DNA from: JARYMI01 sp037444845
GTDB lineage: Bacteria > Acidobacteriota > Aminicenantia > Aminicenantales > UBA8522
DNA: 51,236 bases
Assembly: GCA_037444845.1 (NCBI GenBank)
Contig: JBBILQ010000014.1
Span: forward strand, 1 to 51,236
Direction of reading: 5' to 3'
The notes beneath the pieces are model-generated. The model saw only the letters and a program-made list of their open reading frames with translations. It was not told where the DNA came from and searched no databases. Below, piece after piece: positions 27,358 to 36,500 of this stretch (the first letter of the stretch is position 1; the number at the start of each line of letters is the position of its first letter). The position numbers and the translations under genes are program-made.

Positions 27358-28518
27358 CTACACAAAGGTCACTTTCAGCCTGCCTTTCTCAAGCTTGGCT
27401 CCCTCGATAGCGTGGTTGAGCAGGATCCGGGGAAGAAGGATATTCCTTTTGAAGCTCCCCACCCTGATGAACAACTCCTCTCCCTTTTGAAGCAAATCAA
27501 GGTCGCCCTTTTCGACAAAGGGAAGATGGAGGGAGAGGGTAAGTTTGCCGTTGGACTTCTCGATCTGAATCGGGTTGTGAGAAAAGAACAGGCCGGAGGG
27601 ATCAGCATTGCCATAGACGCTCCGGCCCAGCCTGGAAAGGAGGTCGAGCCCGACGATCTCCCGGCTGTGGAGCTCGGCTGAAAAGATCGGGAGAGGCGCG
27701 AAGCTCTCTTCGATCTGGCGGAGGTACGTCTCCTGGATGGTTTTCCAGGTTTTAAAGTGGGGATCTTCCACAGCGCCGGGGATGATGCGGTTGACGATGA
27801 TCAGGTCCACGCTGTACCCGAACAGGCTGAAAAAGGTAAACGCCCGCTGGGCCTCCTTGATGACCATCTTCTCGGGGTTGATGACGAGGCGGATGGACGT
27901 CCGGCGGTGATCCTCGAGGATGTCCTTCATTTCGGCCAGCTGGGTGGTCAGATTTTTCATGGCCTCGAAGACGTTGTCTTCGGGAAAAGGAAAGGGCAGG
28001 ATGCGGTTGGCCACCGGACGCACCGCCTTGGCCGCGGTTCTCTGGATGGGGAAGATGTGCTTGAGATACCAGCTCGTGATCTCTGGAGCGCTGAGAAGCC
28101 GGAGGGTGTCGCCGGTTGGCGCGCAGTCGACAACAACGACCTCATACTCAGAGGTCTGGCTGTACCGCCGGATTTCCATCAGGCTGAAGAGCTCTTCCAT
28201 TCCTGGGAAGACGCTCAGCTCCTCGGCCTCGATCGTGTCGATGCCCTGAGAGGCGAACAGGGTTGTGAGATAAGTTTTGATCTCTCCCCATTTCCTTTCG
28301 ATTTCCTCTAAGGCGTTGACTTCCTGGCCGAAAAGATTGGCCGCAATCGGCCGGGGCGAGTTGCCCAGTTGGACTTCGAAGGAATCTGAAAGGCTGTGGG
28401 CGGCGTCGGTTGAGATGGCCAACGTCTTGTGCCCGTGACCCGCGCAGAGAAGAGCCGTGGCAGCGGCCAGCGTGGTCTTTCCCACTCCTCCTTTCCCGGT
28501 GAAAAGAATTGTCCGCAT
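27358..28518 (-). CDS. ArsA/GET3-family anion-transporting ATPase with HSP20-like C-terminus
   Basis: 386-residue single-domain ArsA-type ATPase. Deviant Walker A GKGGVGKTT is at residues 8-16, switch I includes DAAHSL, and the A-loop region VVDCAPTGDTLRLL is present. The last 70 residues (from about PIQIEKSNGKL to LKVTFV) resemble the HSP20-like domain found on bacterial ArsA homologues. The metal-binding cysteines of true arsenite pumps are not obvious, and no arsB or arsR is near, so a targeting/chaperone role like GET3 is more likely than arsenite export. Start ATG 28518 gives the canonical MRTILFTGKGG; upstream in-frame ATG would cross the promoter. Confidence 0.9.
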   Translation of the reverse strand: MRTILFTGKGGVGKTTLAAATALLCAGHGHKTLAISTDAAHSLSDSFEVQLGNSPRPIAANLFGQEVNALEEIERKWGEIKTYLTTLFASQGIDTIEAEELSVFPGMEELFSLMEIRRYSQTSEYEVVVVDCAPTGDTLRLLSAPEITSWYLKHIFPIQRTAAKAVRPVANRILPFPFPEDNVFEAMKNLTTQLAEMKDILEDHRRTSIRLVINPEKMVIKEAQRAFTFFSLFGYSVDLIIVNRIIPGAVEDPHFKTWKTIQETYLRQIEESFAPLPIFSAELHSREIVGLDLLSRLGRSVYGNADPSGLFFSHNPIQIEKSNGKLTLSLHLPFVEKGDLDLLQKGEELFIRVGSFKRNILLPRILLNHAIEGAKLEKGRLKVTFV

Positions 28519-28531
28519 GGAAGTACTATAT

Positions 28532-28560
28532 ATTCTATCACCGCGCTGGCCAGAGGACAA
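28532..28560 (-). promoter_or_regulatory. Promoter for ArsA-type gene with very short leader
   Basis: Minus-strand TTGTCC (28560-28555), 17-bp spacer and TAGAAT (28537-28532). Only 13 bases separate the -10 box from ATG 28518, so the leader should be about 6-8 nt and cannot hold a Shine-Dalgarno. Confidence 0.55.
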
Positions 28561-28575
28561 GCCACTCAGCTCCAA

Positions 28576-28778
28576 GATTTGCCGTTAGGAAAACGCTTTC
28601 CCTGTCATCGCGAGCACCCATTGCGTGCGTGGCGATCCGACGAAGTCGCCGCGAGCGAAGCGTGGCGGTCTCAGGAAATTCGATGAGATCACCATGGCTT
28701 CTAAAAGAAGCCTCGCGACGACCCTCTGGGTCGGATTGCTTCGCTTCGCTCGCAAAGACAATTCTCTAACGGTAATTC
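28576..28778. repeat. Palindromic GTCATCGCGAGC-type repeat element
   Basis: About 200 bp with terminal inverted repeats GCCGTTAGGAAAA / CTCTAACGGTAAT and inner arms TGTCATCGCGAGC (from about 28602) and GCTCGCAAAGACAA (28749-28762). It contains the phrases GCGAGCGAAGCG and GATTGCTTCGCTTCGCTC, characteristic of the GTCATTGCGAGG-type miniature repeats found between genes in many bacterial phyla. It fills most of the gap between the divergent ArsA and symporter genes and contains no gene. Confidence 0.75.
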
Positions 28779-28796
28779 CGGGTCAGCTTTTTGCTA

Positions 28797-28825
28797 TTGA
28801 CAGGGGATGGTTCCTCGTATATAAA
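28797..28825 (+). promoter_or_regulatory. Sigma-70 promoter for the symporter gene
   Basis: TTGACA (28797-28802), 17-bp spacer and TATAAA (28820-28825), a near-consensus promoter placed just outside the palindromic repeat. It leaves a leader of about 95 nt before ATG 28926. Confidence 0.75.
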
Positions 28826-28925
28826 TTTTCAAAAATTCTGTTGTGAGGCGAGAGCCTGTGCGTGCGGTGTTTTCTTCTTCAGCCGACTCCAACCTCCTTA
28901 TCATCATCGTCAGAGGGTACCTTTA

Positions 28926-30395
28926 ATGACCTGGCTGTTCATCCTGGCCTTCATGGTGGTGCAACTGGCGATCGGCCTCTGGATCTCCAGGCGGATTCGT
29001 TCGGAAAGCGATTTTTTTCTCGGCGGCCGCAACCTGCCGCTCCTCATGGTTGCGTTTTCTCTCTTTGCCACCTGGTTTGGCGCCGAAACCTGCATGGGCT
29101 CCTCGGCCGCCGTCTATCGTCAGGGATTATCGGGTAGCCGAGCCGACCCTTTCGGGTTCAGTCTTTGCCTCTTCCTTATGGGGCTTATTCTGGCCGGCCG
29201 TCTCCGGCGGGGTAACTATGTCACCCTGGCCGACTACTACCGCGAACGCTACGGCGCTTTCGTCGAGAAGACGGCTGTCTGGATCATGATCCCTTCCTCT
29301 CTGATCTGGGGAGCGGCGCAGATCAGGGCGTTCGGTCAGGTCATTGCCTCGACTACACCCCTGCCTGTGACTCCGGCCATCACCGTGGCCGCGGTTTTCG
29401 TCCTTGTCTACACCATGATGGCCGGGATGCTCGGGGACATCTACACGGACATCATCCAGGGATTCTTCATCTTCCTCGGCCTCGCTGTTCTTTTTTTCGT
29501 CTGTTTTCAGAGTTTTGACGGCTGGAGGGAAGCGCTGGGGAGCGTGGATCCCGTCCGCCTGAGCTTTATCGGTCCCACAGAGACTCTGCTCCAAAGGATG
29601 GACAGGTGGATGGTGCCTGTGCTGGGTTCGCTCGTCACCCAGGAGGCGATCTCCCGGATTCTCGCGGCCAGGTCTGTGTCCGTAGCCAGAAGAGCGAGCT
29701 TCCTGGCCTGCGGGATCTACCTGAGCCTGGGTTCAATCCCCGTTCTTTTAGGGCTGGCCGGCCCGAACATTCTTCCGGGCGTGGCTGACCCCGAGCAGTT
29801 CTTGATAAGGCTGGCAGGGCAAAACTTGCCCCGGCTGCTCTTCATCGTCTTCGCCGGCGCCCTGATTTCAGCCATCGTCTCCACGGTTGACAGCATCCTG
29901 CTGGCAATCTCCGCGCTGGTTTCACATAACTTGATCGTGCCCCTGTTCGGCCTTAAAAGCGAAAAGACGCGGGTCTTGAGCGCCCGGCTGGTTGTGCTTG
30001 CCTCGGGAGTTCTGGCCTACGTGATCGCCGTCCATGCCAGGGGAATATACGAGCTCGTCCTCACAGCCTCCTCTTTCGGGACGGCCGGGATTCTCGTGGT
30101 GACTCTCATGGGGCTTTTCACTCGAGTCGGCGGAGGCGCCGCGGCCGTGAGCGCGCTGGCCGCGGGGCTTGTGCTGACTCCGCTTTTTACCTATGTCCTC
30201 GGACTTGAAGCGCCTTTTATGATGTCAATCCTTGGAGCCCTAACAGCCTTTGCGGCGGGAGCATTCGTGGCCAGGAGACGGGAACGAATCCATGCGCCCG
30301 GAAACTCCGGTCGGCAAATAAGCAAATTCCAAAAGCCAGGGCACAAAGCCCAGCATGAAAGCTTCAAAGCAAAGCATCAACGCACAGAAGTCTAA
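28926..30395 (+). CDS. Sodium:solute symporter family transporter
   Basis: 489-residue inner-membrane transporter with about 12-13 hydrophobic helices. The N-terminal helix contains GLWISRRIRSESDFFLGGRNLP, and SAIVSTVDSILLAISAL matches the sodium-site helix of the SSS family (pantothenate, proline and sugar symporters). I place the start at ATG 28926 directly before the first membrane helix; the upstream in-frame sequence is not membrane-like and lies over the promoter. The last 35 residues (Lys/His/Gln rich, from GRQISKFQK) look like read-through into non-coding DNA rather than a native tail. The substrate cannot be deduced. Confidence 0.88.
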   Translation: MTWLFILAFMVVQLAIGLWISRRIRSESDFFLGGRNLPLLMVAFSLFATWFGAETCMGSSAAVYRQGLSGSRADPFGFSLCLFLMGLILAGRLRRGNYVTLADYYRERYGAFVEKTAVWIMIPSSLIWGAAQIRAFGQVIASTTPLPVTPAITVAAVFVLVYTMMAGMLGDIYTDIIQGFFIFLGLAVLFFVCFQSFDGWREALGSVDPVRLSFIGPTETLLQRMDRWMVPVLGSLVTQEAISRILAARSVSVARRASFLACGIYLSLGSIPVLLGLAGPNILPGVADPEQFLIRLAGQNLPRLLFIVFAGALISAIVSTVDSILLAISALVSHNLIVPLFGLKSEKTRVLSARLVVLASGVLAYVIAVHARGIYELVLTASSFGTAGILVVTLMGLFTRVGGGAAAVSALAAGLVLTPLFTYVLGLEAPFMMSILGALTAFAAGAFVARRRERIHAPGNSGRQISKFQKPGHKAQHESFKAKHQRTEV

Positions 30396-30615
30396 TTTCT
30401 CGTAGTATTTCTGATGGTGGTCCTCTTTAGACCCCTCTCCACTTCGCTTCCGATATTAGCGAGCTGCTCGATGAGCGAAAGGCTCTGTCAGCGGCCGGCA
30501 GCCAGAGACTGATGGTGATAACTCATTCTTTGGCCAGCTGTCTGATCTTGCCTCGACATCAACCTTGAACTTCAGTTGACTTTAAGACCGGCATTGTTTT
30601 AGAATAAAAATATCA
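30396..30615. other. Intergenic region with efflux-operon promoter
   Basis: 220 bases without a credible gene. Apart from the promoter at 30576-30605 I see no repeat or hairpin of note. Confidence 0.6.
30576..30605 (+). promoter_or_regulatory. Promoter of the efflux operon, near-leaderless
   Basis: TTGACT (30576-30581), 18-bp spacer and TAGAAT (30600-30605). The first ATG of the operon (30616) follows after ten bases, so the predicted leader is only about 3-4 nt. Confidence 0.6.
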
Positions 30616-30894
30616 ATGATTCGACGGCGGCAAGGTTTTTTATTTGTCTTCGTTTTAGGCGCCTTTCTCCTTGCTCTCCTGCTGGTCAATTTCTTTCACA
30701 TAGAAAAAGGACCGCGTCATAGCTCTTCCTGCCCGGCTTGCCGTCTCCAGCAGACATCCCTGGCCGCAGGATTGGCGCTCGCTCTTCACCTTCCCCAGCT
30801 TCTCTTGCTCGAAATTCTTGCCCCCGCCGATTTCCTTCCCGAAACGTTTACATTCATCATCGACCTGATCAACCGTTCCCCGCCTTTCTGCTAA
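30616..30894 (+). CDS. Small membrane protein at head of efflux operon
   Basis: 92 residues: an N-terminal signal-anchor helix (FLFVFVLGAFLLALLLVNFF), a loop with HIEKGPRHSSSCPACRLQQ containing a CxxC pair, and a second, weaker hydrophobic segment. No Shine-Dalgarno is visible, and the ATG lies almost at the predicted transcription start. The CPAC and nearby His residues could bind metal or form a disulfide, which would suit a metal- or redox-linked pump, but this is inference. The family is not recognised beyond resemblance to short proteins that precede TolC-like genes. Confidence 0.6.
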   Translation: MIRRRQGFLFVFVLGAFLLALLLVNFFHIEKGPRHSSSCPACRLQQTSLAAGLALALHLPQLLLLEILAPADFLPETFTFIIDLINRSPPFC

Positions 30895-30960
30895 CACCTT
30901 CCATAGTGCGCCCTGGCCGGCGCGTTTTTCTGCCCGCTCTCTGGCCCCAACGAGGAGGTG

Positions 30961-32274
30961 ATGAGAACCATGAAAGGATTAGCTCTTTCGATTTCCTGCA
31001 TTTTTTTCCTGTTTTCCTCCAGCGGAGACGAAAAAGGCTCGTCTTTGGCTTTTCCCGGCATGGCTTTGAAGATGTCCGGCGCTCCTGCCAAGGAGCTTAC
31101 TCTTGACGAATGCGTTGCCATTGCACTCGAACAAAACCCTCTTCTTCAATCCTCCCACCACATTCATCGAGCTTCTTTGGCACGCGTTCACCAGGCTAAG
31201 GCGTTTTCGCAGCCCAGCCTTGATTTTGATTCAGATTTGCAGCCCGAATTCATGGATTTCAAGGGCTCGCAAGAATCATATATTGGCGTAAGTCAGGATT
31301 TTGAGTTTCCCGGCAAAAGAATCCTGAGGGGAAAAATCGCAGCACAGGAAGCCGGGGAGTTCGAAATGGACAAAGAACTCCTGAAACTGGACATCATTTA
31401 CCAGGTCAAACAGGCGTTCTACGGCCTTATGCTGGCTCAGGAAATACTGAAGTATGCCGAGCAGGACCTGGAACTTTCCCGGGATTATCTCCAGAAGTCG
31501 GAGATCAAGTTTGAAGCAGGAGATATCGCCCGGATGGAAATACTCAGAGCCCGTGTGGAAGCGGCCAAAGCGGAAAACTTGGTCAGAGCAGCGGCCAACG
31601 ATGTCAGGCTGGCCCGGGCGAGACTGAACTTTCTTCTGGCCAGGAAAAAATATGATCCTTTGGAAATTCGAGGCGAATTCAAGAAAAAAATTCCAGCCTT
31701 TACTCTCGATGATCTCAAGGAGAGGGCACTGGCTTTGAGGCCAGAAATGAAAAAAATCAGCTTTGCCCTGGACAGAGAGAACTTGCGCAAAAGCCTCGGC
31801 TATCTCAGTTATCTTCCCGATTTCACCCTGGGCCTGGCGCGGCACAGGATAACCGGGATGGCGACGACCTGGAATGTCACGCTTTCCTTCCCGATCCCTC
31901 TCTTTTTCTGGCAGCCGCAAAAAGGAGAGATTGCTGAAGCCAATGCCAACCTGGAAGCTTTAAAAAAGGAAAAGGAACACACCTCCAATGCCGTCGTCTT
32001 AGAAGTAGAAGAAGCTCATGCCAGCGCTCTGATGGCCGGCCATCAGATTGAACTCTATGAGAAGGAAATTCTTGCCCAGGCCGAGCAAGCGTACAACATG
32101 TTTCTCTTCAGCTTCCAGGAGGGAGAGATCGGCGGGATCGACCTTATTGAAGCCAGAAGGAGCTTGATCGAGGCACGGAAATCTTACGCCGACGCTCTGT
32201 TTAACTTTACCATCGGCCTGGCTGCTCTCGAAAGAGCCGTCGGCTTTGTCCTGGAGGAGAGGATCCATGAGTAA
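30961..32274 (+). CDS. TolC-family outer-membrane efflux protein
   Basis: 437-residue outer-membrane channel of the efflux system. A signal peptide is followed by the OEP repeat structure: LTLDECVAIALEQNPLLQSS is the typical start of the first repeat, and long amphipathic helices rich in Ala, Glu and Lys follow. The second repeat begins near residue 240. GAGGAGGT precedes ATG 30961. The stop overlaps the adaptor gene start by eight bases. It is the second gene of a four-gene operon with adaptor and RND pump; a CusC/CzcC-like heavy-metal type is plausible from the partner genes. Confidence 0.92.
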   Translation: MRTMKGLALSISCIFFLFSSSGDEKGSSLAFPGMALKMSGAPAKELTLDECVAIALEQNPLLQSSHHIHRASLARVHQAKAFSQPSLDFDSDLQPEFMDFKGSQESYIGVSQDFEFPGKRILRGKIAAQEAGEFEMDKELLKLDIIYQVKQAFYGLMLAQEILKYAEQDLELSRDYLQKSEIKFEAGDIARMEILRARVEAAKAENLVRAAANDVRLARARLNFLLARKKYDPLEIRGEFKKKIPAFTLDDLKERALALRPEMKKISFALDRENLRKSLGYLSYLPDFTLGLARHRITGMATTWNVTLSFPIPLFFWQPQKGEIAEANANLEALKKEKEHTSNAVVLEVEEAHASALMAGHQIELYEKEILAQAEQAYNMFLFSFQEGEIGGIDLIEARRSLIEARKSYADALFNFTIGLAALERAVGFVLEERIHE

Positions 32275-33571
32275 AAAGACCGGAACGATATTGTTTATCG
32301 TTTTTCTTGTCGTTTTTTGGGCGGCGTTTGAATCGTCCTGTTCAAGATCGACGCAAGAGAAGAGTAAAGCAGGGGTGACTCCTCAGACCGGCCAGGAAAA
32401 AAGAGACGCACCAGGAGTGGGGGCTCCGACCGGCCGAGGCAAGCACGCCCGCAAGTTGCGGGGTGAACCGATTGGCTTTGGTTTAGGGCAAGGCCGGGGC
32501 CTGAGGAATGCTGGGATTATCACGCTTACCGAAGAAGAAGAAAAAGTGGTTGAGATCGAAACGACCAGGGCCGGCCTCCGGCCGATGCGCACGGAGCTCA
32601 GGGCCATGGGAAAGGTCCTTGTCCCTCACACGAAAAAGGCCATCGTCAGCTATGCTTTCCCGGCACGGATCTCCGATATCCACGTCGCCATCGGGGATTG
32701 GGTCAAAACCGGGCAAAAACTGGTCACCCTCCAAAGCGAGGAGGTGGGCAACGCTCGAGCGGAATTTTTCAAGGCCAGGGCGGATTTTGAGCTGGCCCGG
32801 CGCAACCTCGATAGGGAGAAGAGTCTATTCGAGCGCGGCGTCGGCGCGCGAAAGAACCTGCTCACGGCCGAGGCTGAGTTCAAGGTGGCCGAGGTCAGCC
32901 TGGATGCGGCAGAGAAAAAGCTCCACGTGCTCGGGTTCACCGAAGGCCATATCGAGGAGATGGAAGAAAGCCATCAGGTTCACCCCGTCATCACTCTCTA
33001 CGCCCCCATCAGCGGAAAAATCATCCAGTCGAATGCCGTGCGCGGGGCCATGGTGGATCAAAACACGGAAATCTTGGCCATCATGGACCCGACCGTCCTT
33101 TGGGTAGATGCGGAAATCTACGAGCGGGACATTGCCAGGATTAAGATCGGGCAGGAAGTCAGGGTAGCGGTGCCGGCTTACCCGGAAGAGGCCTTCAGCG
33201 GCAAAATAAGCTTCATCGGTGACGTGCTCAAGGAAGACAGCCGGACTATCATTGTGCGGACGGAAGTTAACAATAAAAAACAGAAGCTCAAGCCGGGCAT
33301 GTTCGCCGATATGACGATCTATCTCGATCACCAGGCCAGGGTTCTGGCTCTCCCCCAAGAGGCCTTCCTGGATAACGGCGAGTACAAGGTTGTTTTCGTC
33401 TGCGTGGACGGCGGCTACCGGCTGCAACGCGTCCAGGTCGGGACAAAAGAAGCTGGTTATTGGGAAATCCGCAGCGGTCTTGAGGAAGGCGAGGAAGTCG
33501 TGACCGCCGGCAATTTCCAGCTCAAGTCCAAGATGTACGAAGAGATCTTGCGACAGGCAGGAGTTCGCTGA
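32267..33571 (+). CDS. RND efflux periplasmic adaptor (membrane fusion protein)
   Basis: 434 residues with an N-terminal hydrophobic anchor ending in ESSC, a possible but weak lipobox. A low-complexity linker (about 30-75) precedes the adaptor fold: barrel-sandwich hybrid (ISDIHVAIGDWVKTGQKLVTLQ), helical hairpin (EFFKARADFELARRNL, GARKNLLTAEAEF), second lipoyl half (ISGKIIQSNAVRGAMVDQNTEI) and beta-barrel/MP domains to the end. This matches CusB/CzcB-type HlyD proteins. It joins the TolC homologue to the pump encoded 22 nt downstream. AGGAGAGG precedes ATG 32267. Confidence 0.93.
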   Translation: MSKKTGTILFIVFLVVFWAAFESSCSRSTQEKSKAGVTPQTGQEKRDAPGVGAPTGRGKHARKLRGEPIGFGLGQGRGLRNAGIITLTEEEEKVVEIETTRAGLRPMRTELRAMGKVLVPHTKKAIVSYAFPARISDIHVAIGDWVKTGQKLVTLQSEEVGNARAEFFKARADFELARRNLDREKSLFERGVGARKNLLTAEAEFKVAEVSLDAAEKKLHVLGFTEGHIEEMEESHQVHPVITLYAPISGKIIQSNAVRGAMVDQNTEILAIMDPTVLWVDAEIYERDIARIKIGQEVRVAVPAYPEEAFSGKISFIGDVLKEDSRTIIVRTEVNNKKQKLKPGMFADMTIYLDHQARVLALPQEAFLDNGEYKVVFVCVDGGYRLQRVQVGTKEAGYWEIRSGLEEGEEVVTAGNFQLKSKMYEEILRQAGVR

Positions 33572-33593
33572 GGACGGGGATGGAGAAAGACTC

Positions 33594-36500
33594 ATGATTG
33601 ACCGCCTGATTGATTTTTCCTTGAAACATAAACTTCTCATGGTCTTCCTTATTGTCCTGGCCTGTCTTTGGGGCATCATCGCTTATTTTCGCATTCCCAA
33701 GGATATCTATCCAGACCTCAACGCCCCCCTGGTCAAGATCATCACCGAAAACCCGGGCATGGCTTCCGAGGATGTCGAACGCCTGATATCGTTCCCGCTC
33801 GAAAGCCTCCTCTCCGGCGCTCCTGGAGTAAACAGGGTGCGGTCGGAATCGGCGACGGGCGACTCAGTCGTTACTGTGGAGTTCGACTGGGGGACAGATA
33901 TCTACCACGCCCGCCAGATTGTCTCCAGCAAGCTCGAGCTCATCGCCGGCCGCCTGCCCCTGGGCACGACCCCGCCCATCCTGGGGCCGGTTTCCTCGCG
34001 AATGGGCGAAGTCTTCGAGTTTGCTGTGACCGGTAGGGACGAGACCGACCCGATGGAGCTGAGGTCGGTGGCCGACTGGACGATCCGCTACCGACTTCAG
34101 GGCGTGCCGGGTGTTTCTTTCATCATCAACTTAGGCGGGTTTGTCAAACAATACCAGGTCTTTCTTAAGCCGGATATGTTAAAACACTACGGCATCAGTA
34201 TCACTGAGGTCAAAGGGGCCATCGAGAGCAGCAACCGCAATTTTTCCGGAGGCATCATTTCCAAAGGCGCGCAAGAGGTCTTGATCAAGGGGATGGGAAG
34301 GATTGAGACTCTCGAGCACATCGAAAACACGGTCATTACAGCGCGCGACAATGTCCCCATATTCATCAAGGATGTGGCTGACGTCCGGGTTGGCCGGAAA
34401 TTCCGGCGGGAAGCAGCCAGCCACAACGGCAGAGAAGCCGTCTATGTGACGGTCGAGAAGCAGTACGGCGGCGACACTCTGACCGCCATCGCTAACATCA
34501 AAAACGCGCTTGATCAGGTGGCCAGAGACCTTCCCGCGAACATTAAAATCAAGCCTTTTTATGACCAATCCGGCCTGATCCTGAAGTCCATCCGGCACGT
34601 GGAAATTTCGATGCTCGAGGGCGTGCTCCTCATCGTCCTGGTCATGATGGTCTTCATGTGGAATCTGAGAAGCTCCCTCATTGCTTCTTTGACCATTCCC
34701 TTTTCTATCCTTATCTCTTTTGTCCTGATGGATCTCTTCGGTGTCAACATGACCGTCATGTCCATCGGCGGGCTGGCCATCGGCATCGGCAAGATGGCCA
34801 ACGGGTCCATCATCATGGTCGAGAATATCTTCCGCGTTCTTAAAGAAAAGAAAGGACAAGCTGGCCGGCAGGAATGCGTCGGCATGGCCGCTAAGGAAGT
34901 CGGGAGATACCTTTTTTCGGCCAGCCTCATCATCATCCTGGTCTTTCTGCCTTTGCTAACACTCCAGGGCATCGAAGGAGCCATGTTCCGGCCGACCGCC
35001 TTCGCTGTGGCCGCTGCCCTTTTTGCCGCCATGATTCTCAACCTGACCCTCCAGCCCATCCTGGCAGTTGTTTTTCTCAAAGAAAAGCATCTTAAGGACA
35101 GGCGAAATCCGATCTCAGAATTTCTTCTGAAGGCCTATCGCTCGCTCCTGCTCAGCAGTCTAAAGCACAGGACCAAGCTGATCACTGTTTTCGTGCTCCT
35201 TATTGTCGTGACAGGAGTTGCTTACAACTTTTTGGGGAAAGAGTTTGTCCCGCCTCTCGATGAGGGAGCCATTATGGCTTCGACTGTCATGCTTCCCGAG
35301 ACTTCGCTTGAAGAATCGGTCAAGATGGGCAGCCGGGTTGAGAAAATCTTTCTGTCGTTCCCGGAGGTCGTTTCTGTATCGAGGACGACCGGCGCGGCTG
35401 AAGGTTCCGAGCATCTCCATCCCGTTAACCACAGCCATTACAACATCGAGCTTCTGCCGCGCGAAAAAAGGAAGCGCGGGTTTAAGGAGATCACTCAGGC
35501 GATGCGCGCCGAGCTGGACAGGATTCCGGGCATTGCCTATATCTTCGAACAGCCCATCGCCAACAAACTTGCTGAAATGCTAGCGGGCACCGAAGGACAG
35601 CTTTCGGTCAAGCTTTTTGGCCCCGACCTCGGCCTTCTCAACGAGAAAATTGAAGAAGTCTGGAATGTTCTGGCTGGGGTCAGGGGAGTGGCGGACCTCC
35701 AGATCGAACAAACGACCGGTGTGCCGCAGCTCATCATCAGGCTGAACCGGGAGAAGCTGGCCCGTTTTGGCATTCCCGTCAACCAGGTGGCTGAAGTCAT
35801 CGAGACGGCGCTGAACGGGATTGAAGCCACTGATGTCTACGAGCCCGACCGGATTACTTCTGTTCTCATCAGGCTCCCCGAGCGATACAGGAACGACGAG
35901 GAGGCGATCAAGAATCTCCTCGTTGACACACCGGGAGGAGAAAGGATTCCCCTTTCTGAGCTGGCCCACATTTCTCATGGCGAGGGTCCGCAGACTATCT
36001 TCCGGGAAAACCTGATGCGGCGCAAGATCATTCTCTGCAGCGTGGTCAAACGCGATATCGGAAGTTTTGTTGAGGAAGCGCGCCAGCGAATCGCCGAGGA
36101 GGTTGCGCTCCCCCCCGGCTATTTCGTGACATTCGGCGGTCAGTTCGAAAGCCAGCAGCGGGCGTTGCGGCATCTGACTCTCGTCATGCTCCTTGTGCTC
36201 CTGATCATCTTCATCATCCTGTTTTCTTCGTTTGGCTCCATCCGTCAGGCCTTCCTCATCATCCTCAACATTCCCTCGACCCTCGTCGGGGGAATACTGG
36301 CCTTGTTGATAGCAGGAGAGATGATTAACGTTTCCTCGACGATCGGGCTGATCGCTCTCTTCGGCATCTGCGTTCAGAACGACGTGATTCTTGTGGCCAA
36401 GATCAACGACTTGAGAAAGCAGGGCCTTTCGGTTCGCCAGGCGGTGATCGAGGGCGCTCTGGTAAAGTTCCGGCCCATCTTCATGACGGACATGGTCATG

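Noticed and set aside
27358..28518. Arsenic-resistance operon
   Set aside because: There is only an ArsA-family ATPase; arsB, arsC, arsR and arsD are absent, and the typical metal-site cysteines are not evident.
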